Part shown: piece by piece, positions 7,882-17,578 of the stretch
How the letters are laid out: every line of letters begins with the position of its first letter
Numbering within the stretch: position 1 is the stretch's first letter
DNA from: Candidatus Marivariicella framensis
GTDB taxonomy: Bacteria; Bacteroidota; Bacteroidia; Flavobacteriales; Flavobacteriaceae
Direction of reading: 5' to 3'
Length of the DNA stretch: 38,592 nucleotides
NCBI GenBank assembly: GCA_905182735.1
Contig: CAJJCT010000018.1
Coordinates: 1 to 38,592, forward strand
Program-made: the position numbers and the translations under genes
Notes under the pieces: generated by a model
Seen by the model: only the letters and a program-made list of their open reading frames with translations
Database searches by the model: none
What the model was told of the DNA's origin: nothing

Positions 7882-9210
7882 TTATTTCTGATTTTGAAAC
7901 ATTTGCATCATCTGTTTACCTTTTCCTCCTTGCATCATTTTCATCATTTTACTCATCTGATTAAACTGTTTTATTAATTGATTTACTTCATCTAAATCTC
8001 TACCTGAACCATTTGCAATTCTCTTTTTTCTACTTGGATTTAAAAGGTCAGGAAAAGAGCGCTCTTTAGGGGTCATTGAAGATATAATAACTTCTATATT
8101 TTTAAATGCGTCCTCATCAATTTCTTGATCACCTACCATTTTATTAGCTCCTGGAATCATACCAACAAGATCCTTAATGCTTCCCATTTTTTTAATTTGA
8201 TTTATTTGACTTAAAAAGTCATCAAAACCAAATTTATTTTTAGCTATTTTTTTATTTATTTTTCGAGCTTGATTTTCATCAAATTGGTCTTGAGCTCTCT
8301 CAACAAGTGAGATTACATCTCCCATTCCTAGAATTCTATCAGCCATCCTTTCTGGGTAAAAAACATCTATGGCGTCCATTTTTTCTCCAGTTCCTATAAA
8401 CTTAATAGGTTTGTCAACCACATACCTAATTGAGAGTGCTGCACCTCCCCTTGTGTCACCATCTAATTTTGTTAAAACAACCCCGTCAAAATTTAATTTA
8501 TCATTAAATGATTTTGCAGTATTAACCGCATCCTGTCCGGTCATTGAATCAACCACAAATAGGGTTTCACTAGGGTTGACAGCTTTATGTATGTCTGAAA
8601 TTTCTTTCATTAACACTTCATCAACTGCTAATCTTCCAGCGGTATCAATAATTATTAAATCATTTTTTTCTTTCCTTGCAATTTCAATTGCTTCTTTGGC
8701 AATTTTAACTGGATTCTTTTCCTCAATATTTTTAAAAACAGGGACTCCAATTTCGTTTGCAAGAATCTCAAGTTGTTCAATTGCTGCTGGTCTATAAACA
8801 TCACATGCCACAAGGAGTGGTTTTTTTGCTTTTTTTGATTTTAAATATTGAGCTAGTTTAGCAGAAAATGTGGTTTTACCTGACCCCTGAAGACCACACA
8901 TTAAAATTATAGACGGGTTTACTGATAAGTTAATATTATTAACTGATGACCCCATTAATTCAGCTAACTCATCCTTAACAATCTTCACCATTAACTGTCC
9001 TGGCTTTAGACTTGTTAAAACATCTTGACCTAATGCTTTTGATTTGACTGAATCAGTAAATTTTTTTGCAATTTTATAATTAACATCTGCATCTAACAGA
9101 GCTCTTCTAACTTCTTTAAGAGTTGCTGCAACATTAATTTCAGTTATTTTTCCATGCCCTTTTAGGACCTGAAATGCTTTATCAAGTTTTTCGCTGAGGT
9201 TATTGAACAT
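7882..9210 (-). CDS. ffh: Signal recognition particle GTPase Ffh
   Basis: A 442-residue SRP54-type protein that binds signal sequences and SRP RNA and targets ribosomes to the membrane. The four-helix N domain (1-90) is followed by the G domain: P-loop GLQGSGKTT (106-114), DVYRPAAIEQLE (137-148), DTAGR (189-193), TKLDGDTRGG (247-256). The M domain (about 325-442) is rich in Met and ends in a run of MMKMMQGGKGKQMMQMF. I saw no SRP RNA gene in the window. There are 80 bases between it and the upstream argS gene; this gap holds a weak -7-like TAACTTTA about 10 bases before the ATG, so ffh-folD may have its own promoter. Confidence 0.97.
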   Translation of the reverse strand: MFNNLSEKLDKAFQVLKGHGKITEINVAATLKEVRRALLDADVNYKIAKKFTDSVKSKALGQDVLTSLKPGQLMVKIVKDELAELMGSSVNNINLSVNPSIILMCGLQGSGKTTFSAKLAQYLKSKKAKKPLLVACDVYRPAAIEQLEILANEIGVPVFKNIEEKNPVKIAKEAIEIARKEKNDLIIIDTAGRLAVDEVLMKEISDIHKAVNPSETLFVVDSMTGQDAVNTAKSFNDKLNFDGVVLTKLDGDTRGGAALSIRYVVDKPIKFIGTGEKMDAIDVFYPERMADRILGMGDVISLVERAQDQFDENQARKINKKIAKNKFGFDDFLSQINQIKKMGSIKDLVGMIPGANKMVGDQEIDEDAFKNIEVIISSMTPKERSFPDLLNPSRKKRIANGSGRDLDEVNQLIKQFNQMSKMMKMMQGGKGKQMMQMFQNQK

Positions 9211-9290
9211 TTGCTAAAGTTAATATAAACTATTGTTTTTTATGAAATGAAAATCATAGATTTTTTGAATAAATTTTAATTGAATTTAGC

Positions 9291-11057
9291 CTACATTCTT
9301 TCTGGAACTTCGATTCCTAACAAAGAGCATGAATTTAAAATAGTATGTCCAACTTTTTGAATTAAAGTTAATCTGAAGTTTTTTATATTTGAATCACTCT
9401 CACCAAGTATGGATATGTTTTGATAAAAAGAATTAAAAACTTTTACTAAATCATAAAGGTAATTTGCAATTAGTGATGGACTATAAGATTCTCCTGCCTG
9501 TTTAACAATACCTGGATACATTAATAATTGTTTTAGTATCTCTTTTTCTTTATTATCAATTTTCATTTTTATGTCAGAATTCCATTTAATTTTTTTTGCA
9601 CTTCTTAAAATAGATTGAATTCTTGCATAAGCATATTGGATAAATGGGCCAGTATTTCCATTAAAGTCAAATGACGCTTTGGGGTCAAAGAGAATTCTTT
9701 TTTTCGGATCTACTTTAAGAATAAAATACTTTAAAGCCCCCAGACCTATCTGAAGAAAAAGTTTTTGAGGATCTTCTACATCTTGAATTCTACCATGTTC
9801 TTCAGAGATTTGGTTAGCAGAGTTTCGCATTGTAGTGATTAAATCATCAGCATCAACTACGGTTCCTTCTCTACTTTTCATTTTACCTGAAGGAAGGTCA
9901 ACCATACCATAACTTAAATGAAAAAGATTTTTTGACCAATTGTATCCCAGTTTTTTTAGAATTAAAAATAACACCTTGAAATGGTAATCCTGCTCATTTC
10001 CAACAGTATAAACCATTCCATCAATTTTTGAATGATCTAAGAAACGCTGATAAGCAGTACCTAAGTCCTGTGTCATATAAACAGAAGTTCCATCTGATCT
10101 TAAGAGTAATTTTTCATCTAATCCGTCAGATTTTAAGTCTACCCATACAGATCCATCTTTTTTAGAATAGAAAACTCCTTTAGAAACACCCTCTTTAATT
10201 AACTTTTTACCTAAAAGATAAGTGTCACTTTCATAATAATATGAATCAAAATCAACACCTAACATTTTGTATGTATCTTCAAAGCCATTATAAACCCAAT
10301 CATTCATTTTATTCCAAAGCTCTCTTACTTCCTTATCGTTTGCTTCCCATTTTATCAATAGATCTTGAGCTTCCATGAAAATTGGGGCATTAGCTTTTGC
10401 ATATTCTTCAGTTTGACCGTCTTCTAATAATGTGTTAACTTGAATATTATATTCTTTATTATATAAAACATAAAACTTACCCACAAAATGGTCACCTTTT
10501 ACGCCAGCATCTAGCGGATTTTTATTTTCTCCAAAAAGCTTCCATGCAACCATTGATTTACAAATATGAATCCCTCGATCGTTTATAATTTGTGTCTTTA
10601 TTATTTTATTACCATTAGCTTTTAAAATTTGAGAAATAGAATACCCAAGTAAATTATTTCTTATATGACCCAAATGAAGAGGTTTATTCGTGTTTGGAGA
10701 TGAGTATTCAACCATTATTAAATTAGCATCATCTTTAGGCTCTGTATGGCCATATTTTAAATCGTTTTTAACTTTATCTAAAAACAAAATATAAAATGAA
10801 GAAGTAATTGTTAAATTCAAAAAACCATTAACCACATTAAAATCTTTAATTAAATCCGATTCAGATTTCAACTCAGAACCAATTAATTCACCTAATTGCT
10901 TAGGATTAATCTTTATTTGTTTTACTAAAGGAAAAAGAACTAAAGTAATATCTCCTTCAAAATCTTTTCTTGTAGATTGAAATTCAAAGTTTTTAACAGA
11001 AACTTTAAACGTTGTTTTTACAAATTTTTCAACTATTTCGCTTATTTCTTTTTCCAT
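9291..11057 (-). CDS. argS: Arginyl-tRNA synthetase
   Basis: A 588-residue class I aminoacyl-tRNA synthetase charging tRNA-Arg. The N-terminal additional domain (about 1-105) is followed by the catalytic core with the HIGH variant HLGH (128-131, in SSPNTNKPLHLGHIRNN) and, in place of KMSKS, GKMKSREGTV (391-400), as usual in ArgRS. The helical DALR anticodon-binding domain fills about 460-588 (FIQYAYARIQSILRSA and onward). Length is typical. It is divergent from the unknown gene at 11138, with an 80-base spacer containing a dyad. Confidence 0.97.
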   Translation of the reverse strand: MEKEISEIVEKFVKTTFKVSVKNFEFQSTRKDFEGDITLVLFPLVKQIKINPKQLGELIGSELKSESDLIKDFNVVNGFLNLTITSSFYILFLDKVKNDLKYGHTEPKDDANLIMVEYSSPNTNKPLHLGHIRNNLLGYSISQILKANGNKIIKTQIINDRGIHICKSMVAWKLFGENKNPLDAGVKGDHFVGKFYVLYNKEYNIQVNTLLEDGQTEEYAKANAPIFMEAQDLLIKWEANDKEVRELWNKMNDWVYNGFEDTYKMLGVDFDSYYYESDTYLLGKKLIKEGVSKGVFYSKKDGSVWVDLKSDGLDEKLLLRSDGTSVYMTQDLGTAYQRFLDHSKIDGMVYTVGNEQDYHFKVLFLILKKLGYNWSKNLFHLSYGMVDLPSGKMKSREGTVVDADDLITTMRNSANQISEEHGRIQDVEDPQKLFLQIGLGALKYFILKVDPKKRILFDPKASFDFNGNTGPFIQYAYARIQSILRSAKKIKWNSDIKMKIDNKEKEILKQLLMYPGIVKQAGESYSPSLIANYLYDLVKVFNSFYQNISILGESDSNIKNFRLTLIQKVGHTILNSCSLLGIEVPERM

Positions 11058-11085
11058 ATCTAAAATATCTGATAAATATAATTAA

Positions 11086-11109
11086 ACTCATGTTATTGCT
11101 GGCATGAGT
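11086..11109. repeat. Dyad in the argS upstream region
   Basis: ACTCATG (11086-11092) and CATGAGT (11103-11109) form a perfect 7-base inverted repeat with a 10-base spacer. It lies in the 80 bases between argS and the divergent gene at 11138. It could be an operator or a hairpin in either leader. A chance match is possible in such short AT-rich DNA. Confidence 0.35.
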
Positions 11110-11137
11110 AATAATAAAGTGCTATTTTTAATTAATT

Positions 11138-11560
11138 ATGTTAATTAATATTTCATATAATAATCCTTTAATAAAAAAGAAAATAAACTTAGCTATTGGA
11201 TCTCCTTTTTCTTTGAAAGAAAGATGGAGTAAAAAAGGGATAGGATCTCCAAGACTTTTAATTGAAGAGGCCTCTATTAATATTCATAATTTATTAGTTC
11301 TTGATCAAAATTTAAATTCTTGCAACATAGAATTACGGCCAAAAGGAATTATAGTTAGATTTAGGAGTATACTTGAAACATATGGCTTAGTAATTCCTTA
11401 CTATAAACTAAAGCTATATAAAGGTAAAGCACAGCAATACTCAATATATAATGATAGCACTTTCATTAAAGTTCAAGCTACAAAAAAGGAAATACATTCA
11501 TTTTTTAAAAAAATTACCAAAGAAAAAACAATACTAAGTCTAGAAAATCCTAACCTTTAG
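11138..11560 (+). CDS. Conserved-looking small protein of unknown function
   Basis: A 140-residue protein without signal peptide or membrane helix, starting at ATG. It reads as a compact mixed beta fold: IGSPFSLKERWSKKGIGSPRLLIEE near the N-terminus, then CNIELRPKGIIVRFRS, ETYGLVIPYYKLKLY, and a C-terminal basic helix (KKEIHSFFKKITKEK). The base composition is like its neighbours and the frame is intact, supporting a real gene. I think similar proteins occur widely in flavobacteria but cannot verify it. It is divergent from argS and its last 11 bases overlap the convergent gltA gene. No function can be proposed. Confidence 0.65.
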   Translation: MLINISYNNPLIKKKINLAIGSPFSLKERWSKKGIGSPRLLIEEASINIHNLLVLDQNLNSCNIELRPKGIIVRFRSILETYGLVIPYYKLKLYKGKAQQYSIYNDSTFIKVQATKKEIHSFFKKITKEKTILSLENPNL

Positions 11561-12827
11561 ATTTAGTATTTCTGGATATACTTCCATTATATATTTGACG
11601 GGGGCGACCTATAGGTTCTTTATTTAATCTCATCTCTCTCCACTGGGCTATCCAACCAGGGAGTCGACCGAGAGCAAACATTACAGTAAACATTTCAGTT
11701 GGAATTTCCAATGCTCTATATATAATACCTGAATAAAAGTCAACATTAGGGTACAGCTTCCTATCTACAAAATATTTATCATTCAATGCTTCTTGTTCTA
11801 GGTTTTTAGCAATATCAAGAATTGGATCTTCAATACCAAGATCTTTTAAAATACCATCTGCTGTCTTTTTAATAATTTTTGCTCGTGGATCAAAATTTTT
11901 ATAAACCCTATGACCAAAACCCATCAAACGAAATGAATGATTTTTATCTTTAGCCTTTTCCATAAATTTACTAGCATCTCCTCCGTCTCTTTTAATCATT
12001 TCCAACATTTCAATAACTGCCTGATTGGCACCTCCGTGCAACCTTCCCCATAAAGCAGAAATACCAGCTGAAATTGAGGCAAACAAACCCGCTTCAGAAG
12101 AACCTACAATCCTTACCGTTGAAGTAGAACAATTTTGCTCATGATCAGCATGTAAAATTAAAAGTTTATTTAAAGCACTCGTTATAACTGGATTACTTCT
12201 ATATTCCTCATTTGGATTTTTAAACATCATTTGAGCTAAATTTTCAACATAAGGAAGTGAATTGTCTGAATAGTTTAGAGGCAATCCTCTAACCTTTCTG
12301 TGAACCCATGCAGTAAGTACAGAAAATTTAGCAATTAACTGAACAATTGCATGATACATTTTTTCTTCAGAATTAACATCAACGGACCCTGGATTAAAAG
12401 AAATCAGAGCAGAGGTTAATGAAGCTAAAACTCCCATAGGATGAGCTCCATGAGGAAAACTCTTTAAAATACTAGTAATATCTTCATGAACTAGGCATTC
12501 TTTTCTAATATCATTTTCAAATTTATTTAATTCATTTGATGATGGCATTTCTCCAAAAATTAATAAATAAGAAACCTCAATAAAACTTGAATTATTAGCT
12601 AAATCATCAATATCATAACCCCTATACCTAAGAATTCCATTTTCACCATCTAAATAAGTTATGCTACTTATACAAGATCCCGTGTTTTTATAGCCAGGAT
12701 CCAAAGTAATAAGTCCAGTTTCAGATCTTAACGTTTTAATATCTATACCTACTTCACCTTCTGTTCCTTGGATAAGAGGAAATTCGTATTCTTTATCTTT
12801 ATAGTTGAATTTTATTTTTTGTCCCAT
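11550..12827 (-). CDS. gltA: Citrate synthase
   Basis: A 425-residue type II (hexameric, Gram-negative style) citrate synthase joining oxaloacetate and acetyl-CoA at entry to the citrate cycle. Catalytic residues sit almost exactly as in E. coli numbering: His264 in GRLHGGANQ, His306 in GFGHRVYK, Asp363 in NVDFYSG. The N-terminal beta domain (1-50) found in this type is present, and the C-terminal RLPGWIAQWREM and GRPRQIYNG are normal. It is the last gene of a carA-eno-gltA row, 31 bases after eno. Its end overlaps the convergent gene at 11138 by 11 bases. Confidence 0.97.
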   Translation of the reverse strand: MGQKIKFNYKDKEYEFPLIQGTEGEVGIDIKTLRSETGLITLDPGYKNTGSCISSITYLDGENGILRYRGYDIDDLANNSSFIEVSYLLIFGEMPSSNELNKFENDIRKECLVHEDITSILKSFPHGAHPMGVLASLTSALISFNPGSVDVNSEEKMYHAIVQLIAKFSVLTAWVHRKVRGLPLNYSDNSLPYVENLAQMMFKNPNEEYRSNPVITSALNKLLILHADHEQNCSTSTVRIVGSSEAGLFASISAGISALWGRLHGGANQAVIEMLEMIKRDGGDASKFMEKAKDKNHSFRLMGFGHRVYKNFDPRAKIIKKTADGILKDLGIEDPILDIAKNLEQEALNDKYFVDRKLYPNVDFYSGIIYRALEIPTEMFTVMFALGRLPGWIAQWREMRLNKEPIGRPRQIYNGSISRNTKSKG

Positions 12828-12858
12828 TCTTTATAATACATTTATTTTTTCAAATGAA

Positions 12859-14154
12859 CTAGCTTTTCTTTAAGTTAAATGCTTTAAATCCAGGATAATA
12901 AGCTTTATCCCCTAATTCCTCCTCTATTCGAAGAAGCTGATTGTATTTTGACATCCTATCACTCCTTGAAGCTGATCCTGTTTTGATTTGACCAGTACCT
13001 AATGCTACGGCAAGGTCTGAAATAGTATGATCTTCTGTTTCACCAGACCTATGTGACATCACAGAAGTAAAACCGGCATCATGAGCCATTTGAACAGCTG
13101 CTATTGTTTCAGTTAAAGTACCTATTTGATTAACTTTAATCAAAATAGAATTAGCATAATTCCCGTCAATTCCCTTTTTTAATCTTTTAACATTAGTAAC
13201 AAATAAATCATCACCTACTATTTGGACGTTTTTCCCAGTCATTTCAGTTAAATATTTCCAACCTTCCCAATCATTTTCATCCATTCCATCTTCAATAGAA
13301 ATTATAGGATATTTGCCCGCTAGTTTCGATAAATATTCAGCTTGTTCTTTTGAATTTCTAATTTTTGCTTGTTTACCTTCAAATATTGTGTAATTGTATT
13401 TTCCATTTTCATAAAACTCTGAAGAAGCACAATCAAGAGCAATTTTTACATCAGAGCCTGGCTGATATCCTGATTTTTTTATTGCTGAGATAATAGTGTC
13501 AAGAGCATCTTCAGTTCCTTCTAATTTCGGAGCAAACCCACCTTCATCTCCAACTGCTGTGCTAAGGTTTCTTGATTTTAAAACTTTTTTTAGATTATGA
13601 AAAACTTCAGTTCCAATTTGTAAAGCATTAGAAAAGTTTTTTGCTCCAATTGGTATAATCATAAACTCTTGAAAAGCTATAGGTGCATCCGAATGAGAAC
13701 CACCATTTATAATATTCATCATTGGAACTGGTAAAGTTTGAGCACTTTCTCCCCCAATATGTTTATATAAAGAAAAACCAGATTCTTTTGCTGCAGCCTT
13801 GGCAACTGCTAATGAAACTCCTAAAATTGAATTTGCTCCAAGATTAGATTTATTTTCAGTTCCATCAAGATCAATCATTAATTGATCTATTTCTTTTTGA
13901 TTAAAGACAGATAATCCAACTACTTTGGAAGATATAATAGAATTAACATTTGCAACTGCTTTTTTAACTCCCTTTCCCATATAATCAGTGCCTCCATCAC
14001 GTAATTCAACAGCTTCATGCTCACCAGTTGAAGCACCTGAAGGAACGGCTGCTCTTCCCAGTTTTCCATTTTCTGTTACTACGTCAACTTCTACAGTAGG
14101 ATTCCCTCTAGAATCAAAAATTTGTCGCGCATGAATTTTTGTAATTAAGCTCAT
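12859..14154 (-). CDS. eno: Enolase
   Basis: A 431-residue glycolytic enzyme turning 2-phosphoglycerate into phosphoenolpyruvate. Key residues by family comparison: Glu204 ([11 protein letters not shown]) and Lys340 ([11 protein letters not shown]) as the acid/base pair; Asp241, Glu288 and Asp315 as magnesium ligands; the substrate loop [12 protein letters not shown] (38-49); and the signature [14 protein letters not shown] (368-381). Full length. It starts 17 bases after the carA stop, so both are likely on one mRNA. Eno is also a degradosome part in some bacteria; nothing here addresses that. Confidence 0.98.
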   Translation of the reverse strand: MSLITKIHARQIFDSRGNPTVEVDVVTENGKLGRAAVPSGASTGEHEAVELRDGGTDYMGKGVKKAVANVNSIISSKVVGLSVFNQKEIDQLMIDLDGTENKSNLGANSILGVSLAVAKAAAKESGFSLYKHIGGESAQTLPVPMMNIINGGSHSDAPIAFQEFMIIPIGAKNFSNALQIGTEVFHNLKKVLKSRNLSTAVGDEGGFAPKLEGTEDALDTIISAIKKSGYQPGSDVKIALDCASSEFYENGKYNYTIFEGKQAKIRNSKEQAEYLSKLAGKYPIISIEDGMDENDWEGWKYLTEMTGKNVQIVGDDLFVTNVKRLKKGIDGNYANSILIKVNQIGTLTETIAAVQMAHDAGFTSVMSHRSGETEDHTISDLAVALGTGQIKTGSASRSDRMSKYNQLLRIEEELGDKAYYPGFKAFNLKKS

Positions 14155-14171
14155 AGTTTATAAATTAATGA

Positions 14172-15281
14172 TTAAGAAGAAAAGTTTTTAATTGATTCTA
14201 TAAATTTATCAAACAAATAGTTTGAATCATTTGGTCCTGGCGCTGCTTCTGGATGGTATTGAACTGAAAAACAGTTTTTAGATTTAATTTTAATACCTGC
14301 AACAGTATTATCATTTAGATGCGAATGTGTTATTATTATATCTGGATTTAATTCAGCAGCATTTCTATCAACGGCAAATCCATGATTTTGAGAAGTTATC
14401 TCACCTTTTCCTGTTTCATGATTAATAACTGGATGATTTATGCCTCTATGACCATTAAACATTTTATAAGTAGGAACACCGTTTGCTATAGCAATTACCT
14501 GATGTCCTAAACAAATTCCAAAAAGGGGTAGATTTTTCTTAATTATTTCTTTTGCAATATTTTGAGCTTGCAATAATGGTTTTGGATCCCCTGGGCCATT
14601 TGATATAAAGTAACCATCAGGATTCCATTTTGAAAGCATTTCAAAAGATGAATTGTAAGGAAAAACTTTTACATAAACATCTCTTTTTATAAAGTGATTC
14701 AATATGCTTTTCTTTACCCCTAAGTCTAAAGCAGAAACTTTATACTTTGCATCAGGATTACCAATAAAATATGGTTTTTCAGTAGATACTTTAGATGCTA
14801 GTTCTAGACCATCCATATTAGGAAGGTTTTGCAATTCAATTATTAAATCGTCCAAACTTTCTAACTCAGTAGTAATGACTGCATTCATTGCACCATTATC
14901 TCTTATATAGCTAACTAACGCTCTTGTATCTACATCTGATACTCCAACTATTTTATTTTCTTTGAAGTAAGAAAGTAAATCTGCTTCAGCAGATGGCCTA
15001 GATTGGGTGTTGCTGAAATTTTTACAAATCAATCCTGCAATTTTAATGTTTCCGGATTGTGCATCATCGTTTAAAACACCATAATTTCCAATATGAGCAT
15101 TTGTAGCAACCATTATTTGTCCATAATAAGAAGGATCTGTAAATATCTCCTGATATCCTGTCATACCAGTATTAAAACAGATTTCGCCAAAACCAGTTCC
15201 ATCTACACCAATAGATTTTCCAAAAAATTTTGTACCGTCAGCAAGAACAACAACTGCCCTCTTTAGTGCTTTGTAACTCAT
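14172..15281 (-). CDS. carA: Carbamoyl phosphate synthase small subunit
   Basis: A 369-residue glutamine amidotransferase subunit that passes ammonia to CarB for arginine and pyrimidine synthesis. The N-terminal CPSase domain contains CFNTGMTGYQEIFTDPSYYGQI; the class I GATase triad is Cys257 (FGICLGHQ), His343 and Glu345 (VQYHPEAAPGP). Oxyanion motif SNGPGDP at 227-233. carB is not in the window. It is the first gene after the rplQ terminator and leads eno and gltA. The leader between hairpin and ATG is under 30 bases, so its promoter may overlap the terminator, or it depends on read-through. Confidence 0.96.
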   Translation of the reverse strand: MSYKALKRAVVVLADGTKFFGKSIGVDGTGFGEICFNTGMTGYQEIFTDPSYYGQIMVATNAHIGNYGVLNDDAQSGNIKIAGLICKNFSNTQSRPSAEADLLSYFKENKIVGVSDVDTRALVSYIRDNGAMNAVITTELESLDDLIIELQNLPNMDGLELASKVSTEKPYFIGNPDAKYKVSALDLGVKKSILNHFIKRDVYVKVFPYNSSFEMLSKWNPDGYFISNGPGDPKPLLQAQNIAKEIIKKNLPLFGICLGHQVIAIANGVPTYKMFNGHRGINHPVINHETGKGEITSQNHGFAVDRNAAELNPDIIITHSHLNDNTVAGIKIKSKNCFSVQYHPEAAPGPNDSNYLFDKFIESIKNFSS

Positions 15282-15305
15282 AAAGTTTATTTAACAAATT
15301 AACAT

Positions 15306-15339
15306 AAAAAAAAGGATAATCTAAAATGATTATCCTTTT
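15306..15339 (-). terminator. Rho-independent terminator after rplQ
   Basis: A perfect 12-base stem: 15310-15321 (AAAAGGATAATC) pairs with 15328-15339 (GATTATCCTTTT), with a 6-base loop. Read on the minus strand it is followed by eight T (complement of A at 15306-15313). It lies 27 bases behind the rplQ stop codon and ends the ribosomal transcription unit. The mirrored A/T tails mean it could also act weakly in the other direction, where no gene needs it. Confidence 0.88.
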
Positions 15340-15366
15340 CAATTATAATACTAAAAAACATAAATT

Positions 15367-15861
15367 TTAATTGTCTTTTTTATTAGTGACTGAATCCTCT
15401 TTTTTTTCAGACTCAACATCAGGTAAATTATCTTCAGTTGACTTCTTAGACTTTCGTCTTCTTGTAGACTTTTTCTTATTATCTGTGCTATTTGAATAAA
15501 CTTCATTGAAATCAACTAATTCAATCATAGCCATATCTGCATTATCTCCTAAACGATTACCCATTTTTATAACTCTAGTATATCCGCCTGGACGATCACC
15601 AATTTTACTTGACACAGCTCCAAACAACTCTGAAACAGAAGTCTTGCTTCTTAATTCACTAAAAGCAAGTCGACGATTATGAGTAGTGTCGTTTTTGGCT
15701 TTAGTAATAATTGGTTCAATAAAAACCCTTAGTGCTTTAGCCTTAGTCACTGTTGTATTAATAGATTTATGCTCTATAAGGGAGCAAGCCATGTTTGATA
15801 GCATGGATTTACGATGGGCCTTTTTCCGGCCTAAATGCATTACTTTTTTTCCGTGTCTCAT
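15367..15861 (-). CDS. rplQ: 50S ribosomal protein L17 with charged C-terminal tail
   Basis: A 164-residue L17 of the large subunit, near the exit tunnel. The conserved core ([20 protein letters not shown], then [12 protein letters not shown], ending [11 protein letters not shown] at 120) is normal. Residues 122-164 form a low-complexity, Lys/Arg/Glu/Ser/Asp-rich tail absent from the short E. coli protein; bacteroidotal L17 proteins commonly carry such tails. It is the last gene of the ribosomal unit, 24 bases behind rpoA, and is followed by a strong terminator. Confidence 0.97.
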   Translation of the reverse strand: MRHGKKVMHLGRKKAHRKSMLSNMACSLIEHKSINTTVTKAKALRVFIEPIITKAKNDTTHNRRLAFSELRSKTSVSELFGAVSSKIGDRPGGYTRVIKMGNRLGDNADMAMIELVDFNEVYSNSTDNKKKSTRRRKSKKSTEDNLPDVESEKKEDSVTNKKDN

Positions 15862-15885
15862 TTTATTTTATATAAAAGCGGTGAC

Positions 15886-16878
15886 TTAATCTTTATCTAA
15901 TTTATATTTTGAAAGATCCATTCCAAAAGAAAGTCCTTTTAAAACAACTAATTCCTCCAATTCTGTCAATGATTTTTTTCCAAAATTTCGAAACTTCATT
16001 AAGTCATTCTTATTAAAGGATACTAAATCACCTAATGTATCTACCTCAGCAGCTTTAAGACAATTAAGAGCTCTTACTGATAAGTCCATGTCTATAAGTT
16101 TAGTTTTTAAAAGCTGACGCATATGAAGTGATTCTTCATCATATGTTTCTGTCTGAGCAATTTCATCAGCTTCTAGTGTAATTCTTTCATCTGAGAATAA
16201 AAAGAAGTGATGTATTAAAGTTTTGGCCGCCTCTGTAAGTGCATCTTTAGGATGTATAGAGCCATCTGTAATGATTTCAAATACTAATTTTTCATAATCA
16301 GTTTTTTGTTCTACACGATAATTTTCTATCGTATATTTTACGTTTTTAACAGGAGTGAAAATCGAATCAATCGCTATTACACCAAGATCTGATGACGAGT
16401 TCTTATTTTCTTCTGCAGGCACATAACCACGTCCTTTTTCAATTGTTAATTCCATACTTAATTGAACACCTTTTTCAAGGTTACAGATAACATGCTCAGG
16501 GTTTAAAACTTGAAATCCAGAAATAAATTTTTGAAAGTCAGCAGCTTTTAATTGGTCCTGACCTCCAATATTAATAGTAACTTTTTCGTCTTCAACATCA
16601 TCAATTTGACGTTTAAACCGAACTTGTTTTAAATTTAGTATAATGTCAGTTACGTCCTCAACAATTCCTTGAATTGTAGAAAACTCATGCTCTACTCCTT
16701 CGATTTTTACAGATGTAATTGCAAACCCCTCAAGAGATGATAATAAAACTCTACGAAGTGCGTTTCCAACAGTTAATCCATAGCCTGGTTCAAGTGGACG
16801 AAACTCAAATTTCCCTTCGAAATCTGAAGAGTCTATCATGACAACTTTATCGGGTTTTTGAAAATTTAATATAGCCAT
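15886..16878 (-). CDS. rpoA: RNA polymerase alpha subunit
   Basis: A 330-residue subunit that nucleates RNA polymerase assembly and contacts UP elements and activators. The N-terminal dimerisation domain shows [20 protein letters not shown] (33-52); a linker rich in acidic residues (about 235-250) leads to the C-terminal domain with [20 protein letters not shown] and [14 protein letters not shown], the helix-hairpin-helix DNA-binding part. Full length for the family. Embedded between rpsD (17 bases upstream) and rplQ, the standard alpha-operon order. Confidence 0.98.
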   Translation of the reverse strand: MAILNFQKPDKVVMIDSSDFEGKFEFRPLEPGYGLTVGNALRRVLLSSLEGFAITSVKIEGVEHEFSTIQGIVEDVTDIILNLKQVRFKRQIDDVEDEKVTINIGGQDQLKAADFQKFISGFQVLNPEHVICNLEKGVQLSMELTIEKGRGYVPAEENKNSSSDLGVIAIDSIFTPVKNVKYTIENYRVEQKTDYEKLVFEIITDGSIHPKDALTEAAKTLIHHFFLFSDERITLEADEIAQTETYDEESLHMRQLLKTKLIDMDLSVRALNCLKAAEVDTLGDLVSFNKNDLMKFRNFGKKSLTELEELVVLKGLSFGMDLSKYKLDKD

Positions 16879-16895
16879 AGTGAATGCTTATTTTT

Positions 16896-17501
16896 TTATT
16901 TTGAATATAGTTCTACGATCAATTGTTCTTTTATGTTTTCAGGTATTTGAAGACGTTGAGGAATAGTTACGAAATTACCCTGAAGGGTATCTCTATTCCA
17001 TGTTAGCCATTCATAAACACTTGAATTATTATCCAAAGAATTAATTATGATCTGTAATGATTTTGATTTTTCTCTTACTCCAATAACATCGCCAGGTTTG
17101 AGCTGGTATGATGGTATGTTTACAATATTGTCGTTAACAGTTATGTGACGATGCGAAACCAATTGGCGAGCTCCACTTCTTGAAGGCGACAAACCCAAAC
17201 GAAAAACAGTATTATCTAAACGAGATTCACATAATTGAAGCAAAACTTCACCTGTAACTCCTTTAGACCTATTAGCTTTTTCAAATAAGTTTTTGAACTG
17301 ACGCTCTAAAATTCCATAAGAATATTTAGCTTTTTGTTTCTCCATTAATTGAATCGCGTATTCAGATTTTTTTCCTCGTCGACGATTGTTACCATGTTGA
17401 CCTGGAGGATAATTTCTTTTTTCAAAAGACTTATCTTCTCCGAAAATAGCTTCACCAAATTTTCTAGCTATTTTAGTTTTTGGACCAGTATATCTTGCCA
17501 T
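16896..17501 (-). CDS. rpsD: 30S ribosomal protein S4
   Basis: A 201-residue primary 16S rRNA-binding protein that starts 5' domain assembly. It begins [21 protein letters not shown] and carries the S4 RNA-binding domain ([24 protein letters not shown], then [26 protein letters not shown]). No zinc-binding cysteine set is present near the N-terminus. It is preceded by a 77-base gap, the largest internal gap of the alpha section; in E. coli S4 represses the alpha operon, but whether this gap has any such role is not shown. Confidence 0.98.
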   Translation of the reverse strand: MARYTGPKTKIARKFGEAIFGEDKSFEKRNYPPGQHGNNRRRGKKSEYAIQLMEKQKAKYSYGILERQFKNLFEKANRSKGVTGEVLLQLCESRLDNTVFRLGLSPSRSGARQLVSHRHITVNDNIVNIPSYQLKPGDVIGVREKSKSLQIIINSLDNNSSVYEWLTWNRDTLQGNFVTIPQRLQIPENIKEQLIVELYSK

Positions 17502-17578
17502 TTCTTAGTTTTTAAATATTTGTCAGTTATGAATTAAGGTCTTATCCTTCGATAACAATACAAATACGGTTAATAATA

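Noticed and set aside
8369-8797. 142-codon plus-strand open frame inside ffh
   Set aside because: It lies wholly antisense to a clear, conserved SRP GTPase, and its translation has no recognisable features.
15282-15309. TTAATTTG before carA as a promoter -7 box
   Set aside because: It departs from TAnnTTTG, and no TTTG lies at the right distance upstream; the region is the T-tract side of the rplQ terminator. It stays possible but not supported.
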